A DNA stretch of 17,350 nt from Saccharothrix sp. NRRL B-16314. Its GTDB lineage: Bacteria; Actinomycetota; Actinomycetes; Mycobacteriales; Pseudonocardiaceae. The notes below the pieces were generated by a model that saw only the letters and a list, made by a program, of their open reading frames with translations, did not search any database and was not told the DNA's origin. The position numbers and the translations under genes were made by a program. This document shows positions 1-16,400 of this stretch, piece by piece. Numbering within the stretch: the first letter of the stretch is position 1; each line of letters opens with the position of its first letter. The stretch spans positions 1 to 17,350 of the forward strand of contig NZ_JNXC01000057.1 in NCBI RefSeq assembly GCF_000716595.1, given 5' to 3'.

Positions 1-720
1 CCTGAGGCTGCGTTGTTGAACGAGACGGAGTTCACGCAGGCGGCGTTGTTCGCGGTCGAGGTGGCTTTGTTCCGTCTGGTCGAGTCGTTGGGTATGCGGC
101 CGGACTTCCTGATCGGTCATTCGGTCGGTGAACTCGCCGCTGCTCACGTCGCCGGTGTGTTGTCGCTGGCGGATGCGTGCGCGTTGGTGGTGGCGCGTGG
201 TCGGTTGATGGGTGCTTTGCCGGCTGGTGGTGGCATGGCGGCGGTGCAGGCGACGGAGGAAGAGGTCGTCCCGTCGCTCGATGCGTTCGCCGGTCGCTTG
301 TCGGTCGCGGCGGTCAACGGGCCGCAAGCGGTTGTGGTGTCGGGTGATCTGGACGCGTTGGACGAGTGGTTGCCGTCGTGGCAGCACCGGAAGACCACGC
401 GCCTCAAGGTCAGCCACGCGTTCCACTCGCACCTGATGGACCCGATGCTGGCCGAGTTCCGCAAGGTCGCCGAGGGTCTGACGTTCAACGCCCCTCGCAT
501 CCCGATCGTGTCCAACGTGACCGGCAAGTCGGTGTCCTCGGAGCTGACCGAACCGGGCTATTGGGTCGACCACGTCCGGCAGCCGGTGCGGTTCATGAAC
601 GGTGTCCGCACCCTCCAAGCCGAGGGCGTGACGAAGTTCTTCGAGCTCGGCCCGGACGGCGTGCTCACCGCGATGGCACGCCAGTCGCTGGACGACGACG
701 ACATCGTGTTCGCCTCGACG
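1..720 (+). other. Acyltransferase (AT) domain, malonyl-CoA type, truncated at the window edge
   Basis: The nucleophile motif GHSVGE is encoded at 115-132 and the specificity motif HAFH follows about 100 residues later. HAFH marks malonyl-CoA selection; methylmalonyl ATs carry YASH. The front of the domain, with its GQGxQ motif, is upstream of base 1. By eye it differs at about 29 of roughly 225 residues from the AT of the third gene (12067-12915). A post-AT linker ending in [10 protein letters not shown] follows at about 841-885. Confidence 0.95.
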
Positions 721-3608
721 CTGCGCGCCCGGCACGCCGAGCCGGAGACCTTCGCCGGGTTCCTGGCCCAGGCGCACTTCGCCGGAGCCCCGATCGACTG
801 GCCGGCGTTCTACGCCGACACCGGCGCGCGGCGCGTCGAACTCCCGACCTACGCGTTCCAGCGCGAGCGCTACTTCCTCCCGTCCAGCGCCGGCGCGACC
901 GACCCGGCCTCCTCCGGCCTCGGCCGGCTGGAGCACCCGGTGCTCGCGGCGGCGGTGCCGGTGGGCGACCGCGACGAGTGGGTGTTCGCCGGGCGGATGT
1001 CGCAGGACACCGTGCCGTGGGTGCGCGACCACGTGGTGCTGGGCATGGTGATCGTGCCGGGCGCCGCCCTGGTCGAGCTGGCCCTGGCCGCCGGCCGCCA
1101 GACGGGTAACCGCGGACTGGAGGAGCTGGTCCTGGAGGCGCCGCTGGTGCTGCCGGACAACGCGGCGGTCCAGGTGCAGGTCACCGTCGGCGAGCAGGAC
1201 CAGGACGGCCGGCGCGAGGTCGCGATCTACTCGCGCCCGGAAACCGGCGACGAACGCGCGGCGGTCTGCCACGCGCGCGGAACGCTCGCCGCGGACGCGG
1301 AGGCCACCGCGCCGACGTGGCTCCCGGTCCAGTGGCCGCCCGCGGGCGCCGAACAGGTCGACGTGGACGGGCTGTACGCGCGCCTGGCCGAGATCGGCTA
1401 CGACTACGGCCCGCTGTTCCAAGGCCTGCGAGCCGCCTGGCGGGTCGGCGACGAGGTCTTCACCGAGGTCGTCCTCCCCGAGGGCATCGGCGGCACCGGG
1501 TTCGACCTGCACCCGGCGCTGTTCGACGCGGCACTGCACGGCGTGCTGCTGGACCTGGAGCCCGGCGCACCGGTCGGGCTGCCGTTCTCGTGGTCGGGCG
1601 TGCGGCCCGGCACGGTCGGTGGCCCGCGGGTGCGGGTCCGGATCGCCCCGGCGGGCGACTCCGCGCTGCGCGTCGACATCACGTCCGAACTGGGCGAGCC
1701 CGTGGCGTCGGTCGACGCGTTCGTCCTCCGCCCGGTGGACCCGGCCCAGCTCGAAGGCACGCGGCGCGGCCCGACTTCCCTGTTCGAGGTCACGTGGACG
1801 CCCGTGACGCCCGCGAGCCGCAACGGTGACGGCCCCGTCCGCACCGCGGTTCTCGGCGGCGAGGGCGACTACGCCGATCTCGACGCGCTCGAACTGGCCC
1901 TGACCACCGGCGAGAAGGCACCCGACCTGGTCGTGGTGCGGATCGCGGCGACGCCAGGAGAACCCGGCACGACAGCGGGAGAGCCCGGCGCGGCGGCCCA
2001 CGCGGTCGCCAAGGACACGCTGGCGTTGGTGCAGCAGTGGCTCGCCGACCCGATGTCGGCCGAGATGAAGCTGGCCGTCGTCACCCGCCACGGCATCGCG
2101 GTGGGTGACGAGGCGCCCGACCTCGCACTGGCACCCGTGTGGGGTCTGCTGCGCAGCGCGCAGTCCGAGCACCCGGACCGGTTCCTGCTGGTCGACGTCG
2201 ACACGGCGGACGGGCCGGACTGGGACGCGCTGGCCGGTCTGGACGAACCGCAGGTGGCGGTGCGCGAGGGACGCGTGCTCGTGCCGAGGCTGACCCCGGC
2301 GGCCGAGCCCGGCGAACCGCTGTCGGCGCTCGACCCGGACGGGACGGTCTTGATCACCGGCGGCACCGGTGGCCTCGGTCCGGTGTTCGCCAAGCACCTG
2401 GTCTCCTGGCACGGCGCGCAGCACCTCGTCCTGGTGAGCCGGCGCGGACCGGCCGCCGAAGGCGCGTCGGAACTCGTCGCGGAACTGGACGCGCTCGGCG
2501 CACGTGCCGTGATCGCGGCCTGCGACGTGACCGATCGCGCCCAGGTGGCCGAGCTGATCGCGTCGTTGGAGCACCCGCTGACCGCTGTGGTCCACGCGGC
2601 GGGTGTGCTGGACGACGGCGTGGTCGACTCGTTGACCGCCGAGCAGTTGGAGCGGGTGATGCGACCGAAGGTCGACGCCGCACTGCACCTGCACGAGCTG
2701 ACCGCCGGCCTGGACCTCGCGGCGTTCGTGCTGTTCTCCTCGATCACCGGCCTGATCGGCACCCCCGGCCAGGGCAACTACGCGGCGGCGAACACGTTCC
2801 TGGACGCGCTCGCCGCACGGCGGCGGTCCGAAGGGCTCGCAGCCAGTTCGCTGGCATGGGGCCTGTGGGGCGAAGCGGGCATGGCGGGCACGCTCGACGA
2901 CGCCGAGATCGCCCGTCTCGCGCGGACCGGCGTGGAACCGCTGTCCACCGAGCTGGGGCTCGACCTCTTCGACCACTCCTCGCGGCTCGACACGGCGCTC
3001 CTCGCGCCGGTGCGCCTCGACCTCGGCGCACTGCGCGTGCGCGCACGGTCCGGCACGCTCCCCGCGTTGCTGCGCGGACTGGTCCGGATGCCCGCCCGCC
3101 GCGTCGAGCAGCACGTGTCACTGGCACAGCGACTCGCGGGCGTGCAACCGGCCGAACGGGAATCAGTCGTCCTCCAGTTCGTGCGGGCACAGGTCGCGGC
3201 CATCCTCGGCCACCCCTCACCCGACAGCATCCAGCCAGAACGCGCGTTCAAGGACCTCGGATTCGACTCGCTGTCCGCGGTGGAACTGCGCAACCGGCTC
3301 AACCAGGCAGGCGGCGTCCGGCTGCCCGCCACCCTGGTCTTCGACCACCCGACATCGGCGTCGGTCGCACAACTGCTCCTGTCCGAAATCGACGGCGACG
3401 CCCCTGAAGCGCCCATCGACCAGGAGCTCGCGAAGCTCGAAGGCATGCTCGCCACGATCGAGAACGCCGAGAAGGAACGGGTGGCCGGACGGCTGCGCGT
3501 GCTCCTCGCCGCGCTCACGGACGGTCCGCAGCTCGCGACCGAACGGATCGAAGCGGCAACCACGATGGACGAGGTTTTCCAGCTGATCGACGCGGAGTTC
3601 GGCGCGTC

Positions 3609-3612
<4 letters not shown>
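1..3612 (+). CDS. Modular type I polyketide synthase, 3' part: (AT)-DH-KR-ACP-docking; 5' end outside the window
   Basis: The reading frame is open from base 1, so the KS and the front of the AT lie upstream; 1203 residues are visible, ending at TGA 3610-3612. Seen in order: AT with GHSVGE (Ser codon 121-123) and HAFH (412-426), a malonyl-CoA signature; DH with HxxxGxxxxP (His 1030-1032) and catalytic Asp (1525-1527); KR with GGTGGLG (2359-2379), LDD (2608-2616), Ser (2740-2742) and Tyr (2779-2781); ACP with GFDSL (Ser 3268-3270); and a C-terminal docking region. From the family: this cytosolic module adds a malonate-derived C2 unit, reduces the beta-keto group and dehydrates it. All visible catalytic residues are intact, so I infer an E-enoyl product. 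The last bases overlap the next PKS gene (ATGA), implying one operon and translational coupling. The assignment is firm; the exact product is unknown. Confidence 0.97.
928..1740 (+). other. Dehydratase (DH) domain, apparently active
   Basis: The domain opens with [10 protein letters not shown]. The first catalytic motif is [10 protein letters not shown] (His 1030-1032), matching HxxxGxxxxP. The GYDYGP motif lies near 1396-1413, and the second catalytic motif is [10 protein letters not shown] (Asp 1525-1527). With the neighbouring B-type KR this should give a trans alkene. Confidence 0.93.
1780..2960 (+). other. Ketoreductase (KR) domain, B-type, with its structural subdomain
   Basis: The structural half (about 1780-2310) ends in [12 protein letters not shown], and the catalytic half starts at about 2335. 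NADPH site GGTGGLG is at 2359-2379. The LDD motif at 2608-2616 marks a B-type KR (D-configured hydroxyl). Catalytic Ser (2740-2742) and Tyr in NYAAAN (2779-2781) are present. The structural half carries a short GEPG repeat (1957-1989). Confidence 0.93.
3160..3390 (+). other. Acyl carrier protein (ACP) domain
   Basis: The motif [15 protein letters not shown] is present; Ser 3268-3270 is the expected phosphopantetheine attachment site. LVFDHPT closes the domain. Confidence 0.97.
3412..3609 (+). other. C-terminal docking region of the first PKS
   Basis: A predicted helix ([12 protein letters not shown], then [14 protein letters not shown]) is followed by a terminal helix, [14 protein letters not shown]. 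This is the usual layout of class 1a C-terminal docking regions, which bind the N-terminal coiled coil of the next synthase. The partner is inferred to be the product of the overlapping downstream gene. Confidence 0.85.
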
Positions 3613-10303
<6,691 letters not shown>

Positions 10304-10307
<4 letters not shown>

Positions 10308-10384
10308 CCCAAGACGCGAGAAAGCCTGGCATGACAGAGATCGAGCACGTGGTCGCGGCTTCGCGTCCGGACGGGAAGGCGTAG
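10304..10384 (+). CDS. 26-codon mini-ORF between two PKS genes; possible translational coupler
   Basis: ATG 10304 overlaps the previous stop as ATGA. The frame runs 26 codons (starting [17 protein letters not shown]) to TAG 10382-10384, two bases before ATG 10387 of the next PKS. I recognise no protein family. It is in a different frame from the next gene, so it is not simply an N-terminal extension. Either it is a chance ORF in a 79-base gap, or ribosomes pass through it and re-initiate at 10387. Confidence 0.25.
10373..10379 (+). promoter_or_regulatory. Ribosome binding site for the third PKS gene
   Basis: GGGAAGG ends 7 bases before ATG 10387, a good Shine-Dalgarno-like match and spacing. 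No in-frame ATG, GTG or TTG exists between 10303 and 10387, which supports this start. Confidence 0.6.
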
Positions 10385-10386
10385 GC

Positions 10387-10488
10387 ATGGCCGCGAAACA
10401 GAACGACATCGTCGACGCCCTCCGCAAGTCGCTCAAGGAGACCGAGCGACTGCGCCAGCAGAACCGACGGCTGCTCGCCCAGGCGTCC
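10387..10488 (+). other. N-terminal docking coiled coil of the third PKS
   Basis: Coil [20 protein letters not shown] followed by NRRLLAQAS and the KS start EPIAIVG. It differs from the coil of the second PKS, consistent with a separate docking pair at this junction. Confidence 0.85.
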
Positions 10489-13400
10489 GAGCCGATCGCG
10501 ATCGTGGGCATGAGCTGCCGGTTCCCCGGCGGCGCCACGTCACCGGACGAGCTGTGGAAGCTGGTGTCCGAAGGCCGTGACGCGGTCGTCGGGCTGCCGG
10601 AGGACCGTGGCTGGGACCTGGAGAACCTCTACGACCCCGACCCGGACCAGCTCGGCAAGGTCTACGCGGGCGGCGGCGGTTTCGTCGACGGCGTCGGCGA
10701 TTTCGACGCCGGGTTCTTCGGCATCAGCCCGCGTGAGGCGCTGGCCATCGACCCGGCGCAGCGACTGGTCCTCGAAGGCGCGTGGGAGGCGTTCGAGGAC
10801 GCGGGGATCGACCCGACGTCGTTGCGCGGCTCCGACACGGGTGTGTTCTGCGGAGCGGTCTCGTCGTTCTACGGCGGCTCGATGACGTCGGAGCAGGAGG
10901 GTTTCCGCCTCACCGGCACGGTGGGCAGCATCGTGTCCGGCCGGGTCGCCTACAGCCTGGGGCTGGAAGGCCCGGCGGTCACGGTCGACACCGCCTGTTC
11001 GTCTTCTCTCGTGGCGATGCACCTCGCGTCGCAGGCGTTGCGGTCGGGCGAGTGCTCGCTCGCCCTCGTCGGCGGCGTCACGGTCCTCGCCGGGCCGTTC
11101 CTGCTGGTGGAGTTCAGCCGGCAGCGCGGTCTGGCGGCGGACGGGCGCTGCAAGCCGTACGCGGCCGGCGCGGACGGGACCGGGTTCTCCGACGGCCTCG
11201 GCCTGCTGGTGATGGAACGGCTGTCGGACGCCCGCCGCAACGGGCACCGCGTGCTCGCGGTCGTGCGGGGCAGCGCGGTCAACCAGGACGGCGCGAGCAA
11301 CGGTCTGACCGCGCCGAACGGTCCGTCGCAGGAAAGGGTCATCCGGCAGGCGCTGGCGAACGCCGGTGTCAGCGCGGCCGACGTCGACGCCGTCGAAGGC
11401 CACGGCACGGGCACCCGGTTGGGCGACCCGATCGAGGCTCAGGCACTGCTCGCCACCTACGGCAGCGAGCGCGAGAACGGTCCGCTGCGGCTCGGGTCGA
11501 TCAAATCCAACATCGGGCACACCTCGGCCGCGGCCGGCGTCGCCAGCGTGATCAAGATGGTCATGGCGATGCGCAACGGCGTGCTGCCGCCCACCCTCCA
11601 CGTGGACGCGCCGACACCGCACGTCGACTGGGACTCCGGTCAGGTCAAGCTGCTCACCGAGGCCGAGGAGTGGCCGGCCGGTGAACGACTCCGCCGGGCC
11701 GGTGTGTCGTCGTTCGGGATCAGCGGCACCAACGCGCACGTCATCCTGGAAGAGGCGCCCACCGAGACGTCCGCTCCGGTCGACGGTGTGTCGCACGTGC
11801 CGTCCGCCGTGCCGGTCCTGCTGTCGGGCAAGAGCGACGAGGCGTTGCGGGCGCAGGCCGCCCGGTTGCGCGCGCACCTGACGGCGCACCCGGATCTCGG
11901 CTTGCGCGATGTCGGTTTCTCGGCGGCGACGACGCGGGCGCACCTGTCGCAGCGCGGCGCGGTGTCGGCGACGGACCGCGACGCTTTGCTGGCCGGACTG
12001 GGCGCACTCGCCGATGGCGGGCCTGGGGCCGGTGTGTTCCAGGGACAGGTGTCGAGCGGCAGCACGGCGTTCCTGTTCACGGGTCAGGGCGCTCAGCGCG
12101 CGGGGATGGGCGTGGAGTTGGCGTCCTCGTTCCCGCGTTTCGCCGAAGCTCTGGACGAGGTCTGCGCTAAGCTGGACCCGAAGCTGGGTCGTTCGCTGAA
12201 GGATTTGCTGGGTGCTGCGGAGGGTTCGCCCGAAGCTGCGTTGTTGAACGAGACGGAGTTCACGCAGGCGGCGTTGTTCGCGGTCGAGGTGGCTTTGTTC
12301 CGTCTGGTCGAGTCGCTCGGCATGCGGCCGGACTACCTGATCGGTCACTCGGTCGGTGAGCTGGCTGCTGCTCACGTGTCCGGTGTGTTGTCGCTGTCTG
12401 ACGCGTGCACGTTGGTGGTCGCGCGTGGCCGTTTGATGGGTGCGTTGCCCGCCGGTGGCGGGATGGCGGCGGTGCAGGCGACGGAGCAGGAAGTCGTTGC
12501 GTCGCTTGACGGCTTCGAAGGTCGCCTGTCGGTCGCGGCGATCAACGGCCCGCAGGCTGTGGTCGTTTCCGGTGAGATCGAGGCGTTGGACGAGTGGCTG
12601 CCGCAGTGGCAGGACCGCAAGACCACCCGTCTCAAGGTCAGTCACGCGTTCCACTCGCACTTGATGGACCCGATGCTGGCCGAGTTCCGCACGGTCGCGG
12701 AGGGTCTGACGTTCAGCGAGCCGCGTATTCCGATCGTGTCGAACGTGACCGGTGGTGTGGTGTCGGCCGAGCTGACCGACCCCGGCTACTGGGTCGACCA
12801 CGTTCGCGGCGCGGTGCGGTTCGTCGACGGCGTCCGTACCCTCCGGACCGAGGGCGTGACCCGTTTCCTGGAGCTGGGCCCGGACGGTGTGCTGACCGCG
12901 ATGGCGCGGCAGTCGGTGGAAGACGACGCCGTGTTCGTGTCGGCGTTGCGCGCCCGCCACCCAGAGCCGGACACCTTCGCGGCTTTCCTGGCGCAGGCGC
13001 ACATCGCCGGTGCCACCGTCGACTGGACCGCGTTCTACGAAGGCGCGCATCGGGTCGAGCTGCCGACCTACGCCTTCCAGCGCGAGCGCTTCTGGCTTTC
13101 CCCCAACACCGGCGCCGGCGACCCGGCCGCTGCCGGACTCGGTCGCCTCGACCACCCGGTGCTGGCCGCCGCGGTCGCGGTCGGCGACCGGGACGAGTGG
13201 CTGTTCACCGGCATCCTGTCCACGGAGACGCAGCCGTGGGTCGCCGAGCACGTGCTGCTCGGCAACATCGTCGTGCCCGGCACCTCCCACGTCGAGATGG
13301 CGATGGCCGCCGGTGCCCGGACCGGATGCCCGGTGGTCGAGGAGCTGGTCCTCGAATCCCCGCTGCTGCTGCAAGAGCAGGTGGCGGTCCAGGTCCAGGT

Positions 13401-16400
13401 CACGGTCGGCGAGCCGGACGAGGACGGCCGCCGCACGGTCGCGATCTACACCCGCCCGGTGGCGGCGGACGGTGCGAGCGAGACGACCTGCCACGCCCGG
13501 GGTGTGCTCGCGCCGCAGTCCGAGTCCATGGCGGCATGGCCGTCCGAGTGGCCGCCGGCAGGTGCCGAGCCGCTCGTGGTGGACGACATGTACGCGCGCC
13601 TGACCGGCATCGGCTACGACTACGGCCCGATCTTCCAAGGCCTGCGTGCCGCGTGGCGCGACGGCGACGAGATCTACGCCGAGGTCGCGCTCCCGGACGA
13701 GTACGTGGACGCGGTGCACGGTTTCGGCCTGCACCCGGCCCTGTTCGACGCCGCGTTGCAGAGCGGCGCGGTGCTGTTGGTCGAGGGCGACAACGCCCAG
13801 CGCAAGATGCCGTTCAGCTGGTCCGGCGCGCGGATCGCGCGCCCTGGCGCGACTCGCCTGCGCGTCCGCGCCGTCATGACCGGTCATTCCGCCGTGCGGC
13901 TCGACGCGATCGACGACTCCGGCGCGGAGGTCGTCTCCGTGCGGTCCATCGCGATGCGCCCGGTCGACCAGTCGCAGCTCGAAGGCGGCAAGGGCGGCCA
14001 GAACTCGCTGTTCAAGGTCGAGTGGGCCGCCGTCGAGGGCACGTCGGGGCCGACCAAGGTCGCGCACCTCGGTGGTCCGGACGGCCTCGCCGCGCTGGAA
14101 CTCGCCTCGGCCGAGGGCGCCGAGGTTCCGGACGCCGTCATCGCCGTGGTCGAGAGCTCGGCGGACGCGGGTGCCGCAGCGGTGCGCGTGGTCGCCGAGC
14201 GCACGCTCACGCTGTTGCAGGGCTGGTTGGCGAGTGACGCCCTGGCGGGTGCCCGGCTCGTGGTGGCCACGCGTGGCGGCATCGCGGTGGGCGATGAGGC
14301 GCCCGACCTGGCGGTCGCGTCGGTGTGGGGTTTGGTGCGCAGCGCGCAGTCCGAGCACCCGGGACGCTTCCTGCTGGTCGACCTCGACGGCGACCTCGAC
14401 GGCGGCGAACCGGACTGGGCCGCGGTCATCGGTCTTGAGGAGCCGCAGGTCGCCGTGCGCGGCGGTCGACTGCTCGCGCCGAGGCTGGCCCGTGCGGTTG
14501 CCACGTCGTCCGAGCTGCCCGCGTTCGACCCGGACGGGTCGGTGCTGATCACCGGCGGCACGGGTGGTCTGGGCGCGGTGTTCGCGAAGCACTTCGCCGA
14601 GCGCGGGGCCAAGCACCTGGTGCTGGTGAGCCGGCGCGGTGCGGCGGCGGACGGTGTCACGGAACTGGTTGCCGAGCTGGACACCCTGGGCGCCCGTACC
14701 GTGGTCGCGGCGTGTGATGTGTCCGATCGGGACCAGTTGGCAGACCTGATCGGCTCGCTGGAGCAGCCGCTGACGGCGGTGGTGCACGCGGCCGGTGTGC
14801 TGGACGACGGCGTGATCGAGTCGCTGACGCCCGAGCAGTTCGACCGGGTGCTGCGGCCGAAGGTCGATGCCGCACTGCACCTGCACGAGCTGACCTCGGG
14901 CATGGACCTGTCGGCGTTCGTGCTGTTCTCGTCCGTCGCGGCGTTGATGGGCAGCGCGGGCCAGGGCAACTACGCGGCGGCGAACGCCTTCCTGGACGCG
15001 TTGGCGGCGAAGCGTCGCGCTGACGGTCTGGTCGCGAGTTCGCTGGCGTGGGGTCTCTGGGCCGGTGCCACCGGGATGACCGGTGAGCTGGACGACGCCG
15101 AGCTGGCGCGGCTGGAGCGGATGGGCGTCGGCGCGCTGTCGGTCGACCTCGGTCTGGAGCTGTTCGACCGGGCCACCGGGCTCGGTGACGCGCTGCTGGT
15201 GCCGGTGCGGCTCGACCTCGCCGCCCTGCGGGTGCAGGCGCGGGACGGGATGCTGCCCGCGTTGCTGCGCGGCCTGGTCCGCGTGCCCGCACGGCGGACC
15301 GGAGCCGGTGGTTCGCTCGCGGAACGGCTGGCGGGCGTGCCGCGGGCCGACTGGGAGCGCATCACGCTCGACCTGGTGCGCGGGCAGGTGGCGTCCGTCC
15401 TCGGGCACGCCTCGCCGGCGGCCGTCGACGCGGACCGCGCGTTCAAGGAACTGGGCTTCGACTCGCTGGCCGCGGTGGAGCTGCGGAACCGGTTGACGCA
15501 GGCCAGCGGTGTTCGGCTGCCGTCGACGCTGGTCTTCGACCACCCGACGTCCGCCGCGGTCACCCGGCTGCTGCTGTCCGAGGTCGAGGGGGTGCAGCCG
15601 GCCGCGACGTCGGCCCGGACCAAGCAGACCCGGAGCAAGCAGGCGGGGACGCCGGCCGACGAGCCGTTGGCGATCGTCGGCATGAGCTGCCGCTACCCCG
15701 GCGGTGTCGCCTCGCCCGCCGACCTGTGGCGGCTGGTCGCGGAGGGCCGTGACGCGATCTCCGGGCTGCCGGAGGATCGCGGTTGGGACCTGGAGCGGCT
15801 GTACGACCCGAACCCCGATCACGTCGGCACGGTGTACACGCGCGGCGGCGGCTTCCTGCGGGACGCGGGCGACTTCGACGCCGGGTTCTTCGGCATCAGC
15901 CCGCGTGAGGCGCTGGCCACCGACCCGCAGCAGCGGCTGCTGCTGGAGGCGGCGTGGGAGGCCTTGGAGGACGCGGGTCTGGACCCGACGTCGTTGCGCG
16001 GCACCGACACCGGCGTGTTCTGCGGCGTCGTGACGTCCGACTACGGCGGCTCGATGCCACCGGAGCTGGAGGGCTTCCGGCTGACGGGCACCACGTCGAG
16101 CGTGGTGTCCGGCCGGGTCGCCTACAGCCTGGGTCTGGAAGGCCCGGCGGTGTCGGTGGACACGGCGTGCTCGTCGTCGCTGGTGGCGATGCACCTCGCG
16201 TCGCAGGCGTTGCGGTCGGGCGAGTGCTCGATGGCTCTCGTCGGCGGTGTGACCGTTCTGTCCGGGCCGTTCCTGCTGGTGGAGTTCAGTCGCCAGCGCG
16301 GTTTGGCGCCGGACGGGCGTTGCAAGTCGTACGCGGAGGGCGCGGACGGGACCGGGTTCTCGGACGGTCTCGGCCTGCTGGTGATGGAGCGGTTGTCCGA

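Noticed and set aside
2139..3407. A 422-codon + strand frame inside the first gene
   Set aside because: Arg/Gly/Ala-rich out-of-frame shadow overlapping the KR and ACP, without domain motifs.
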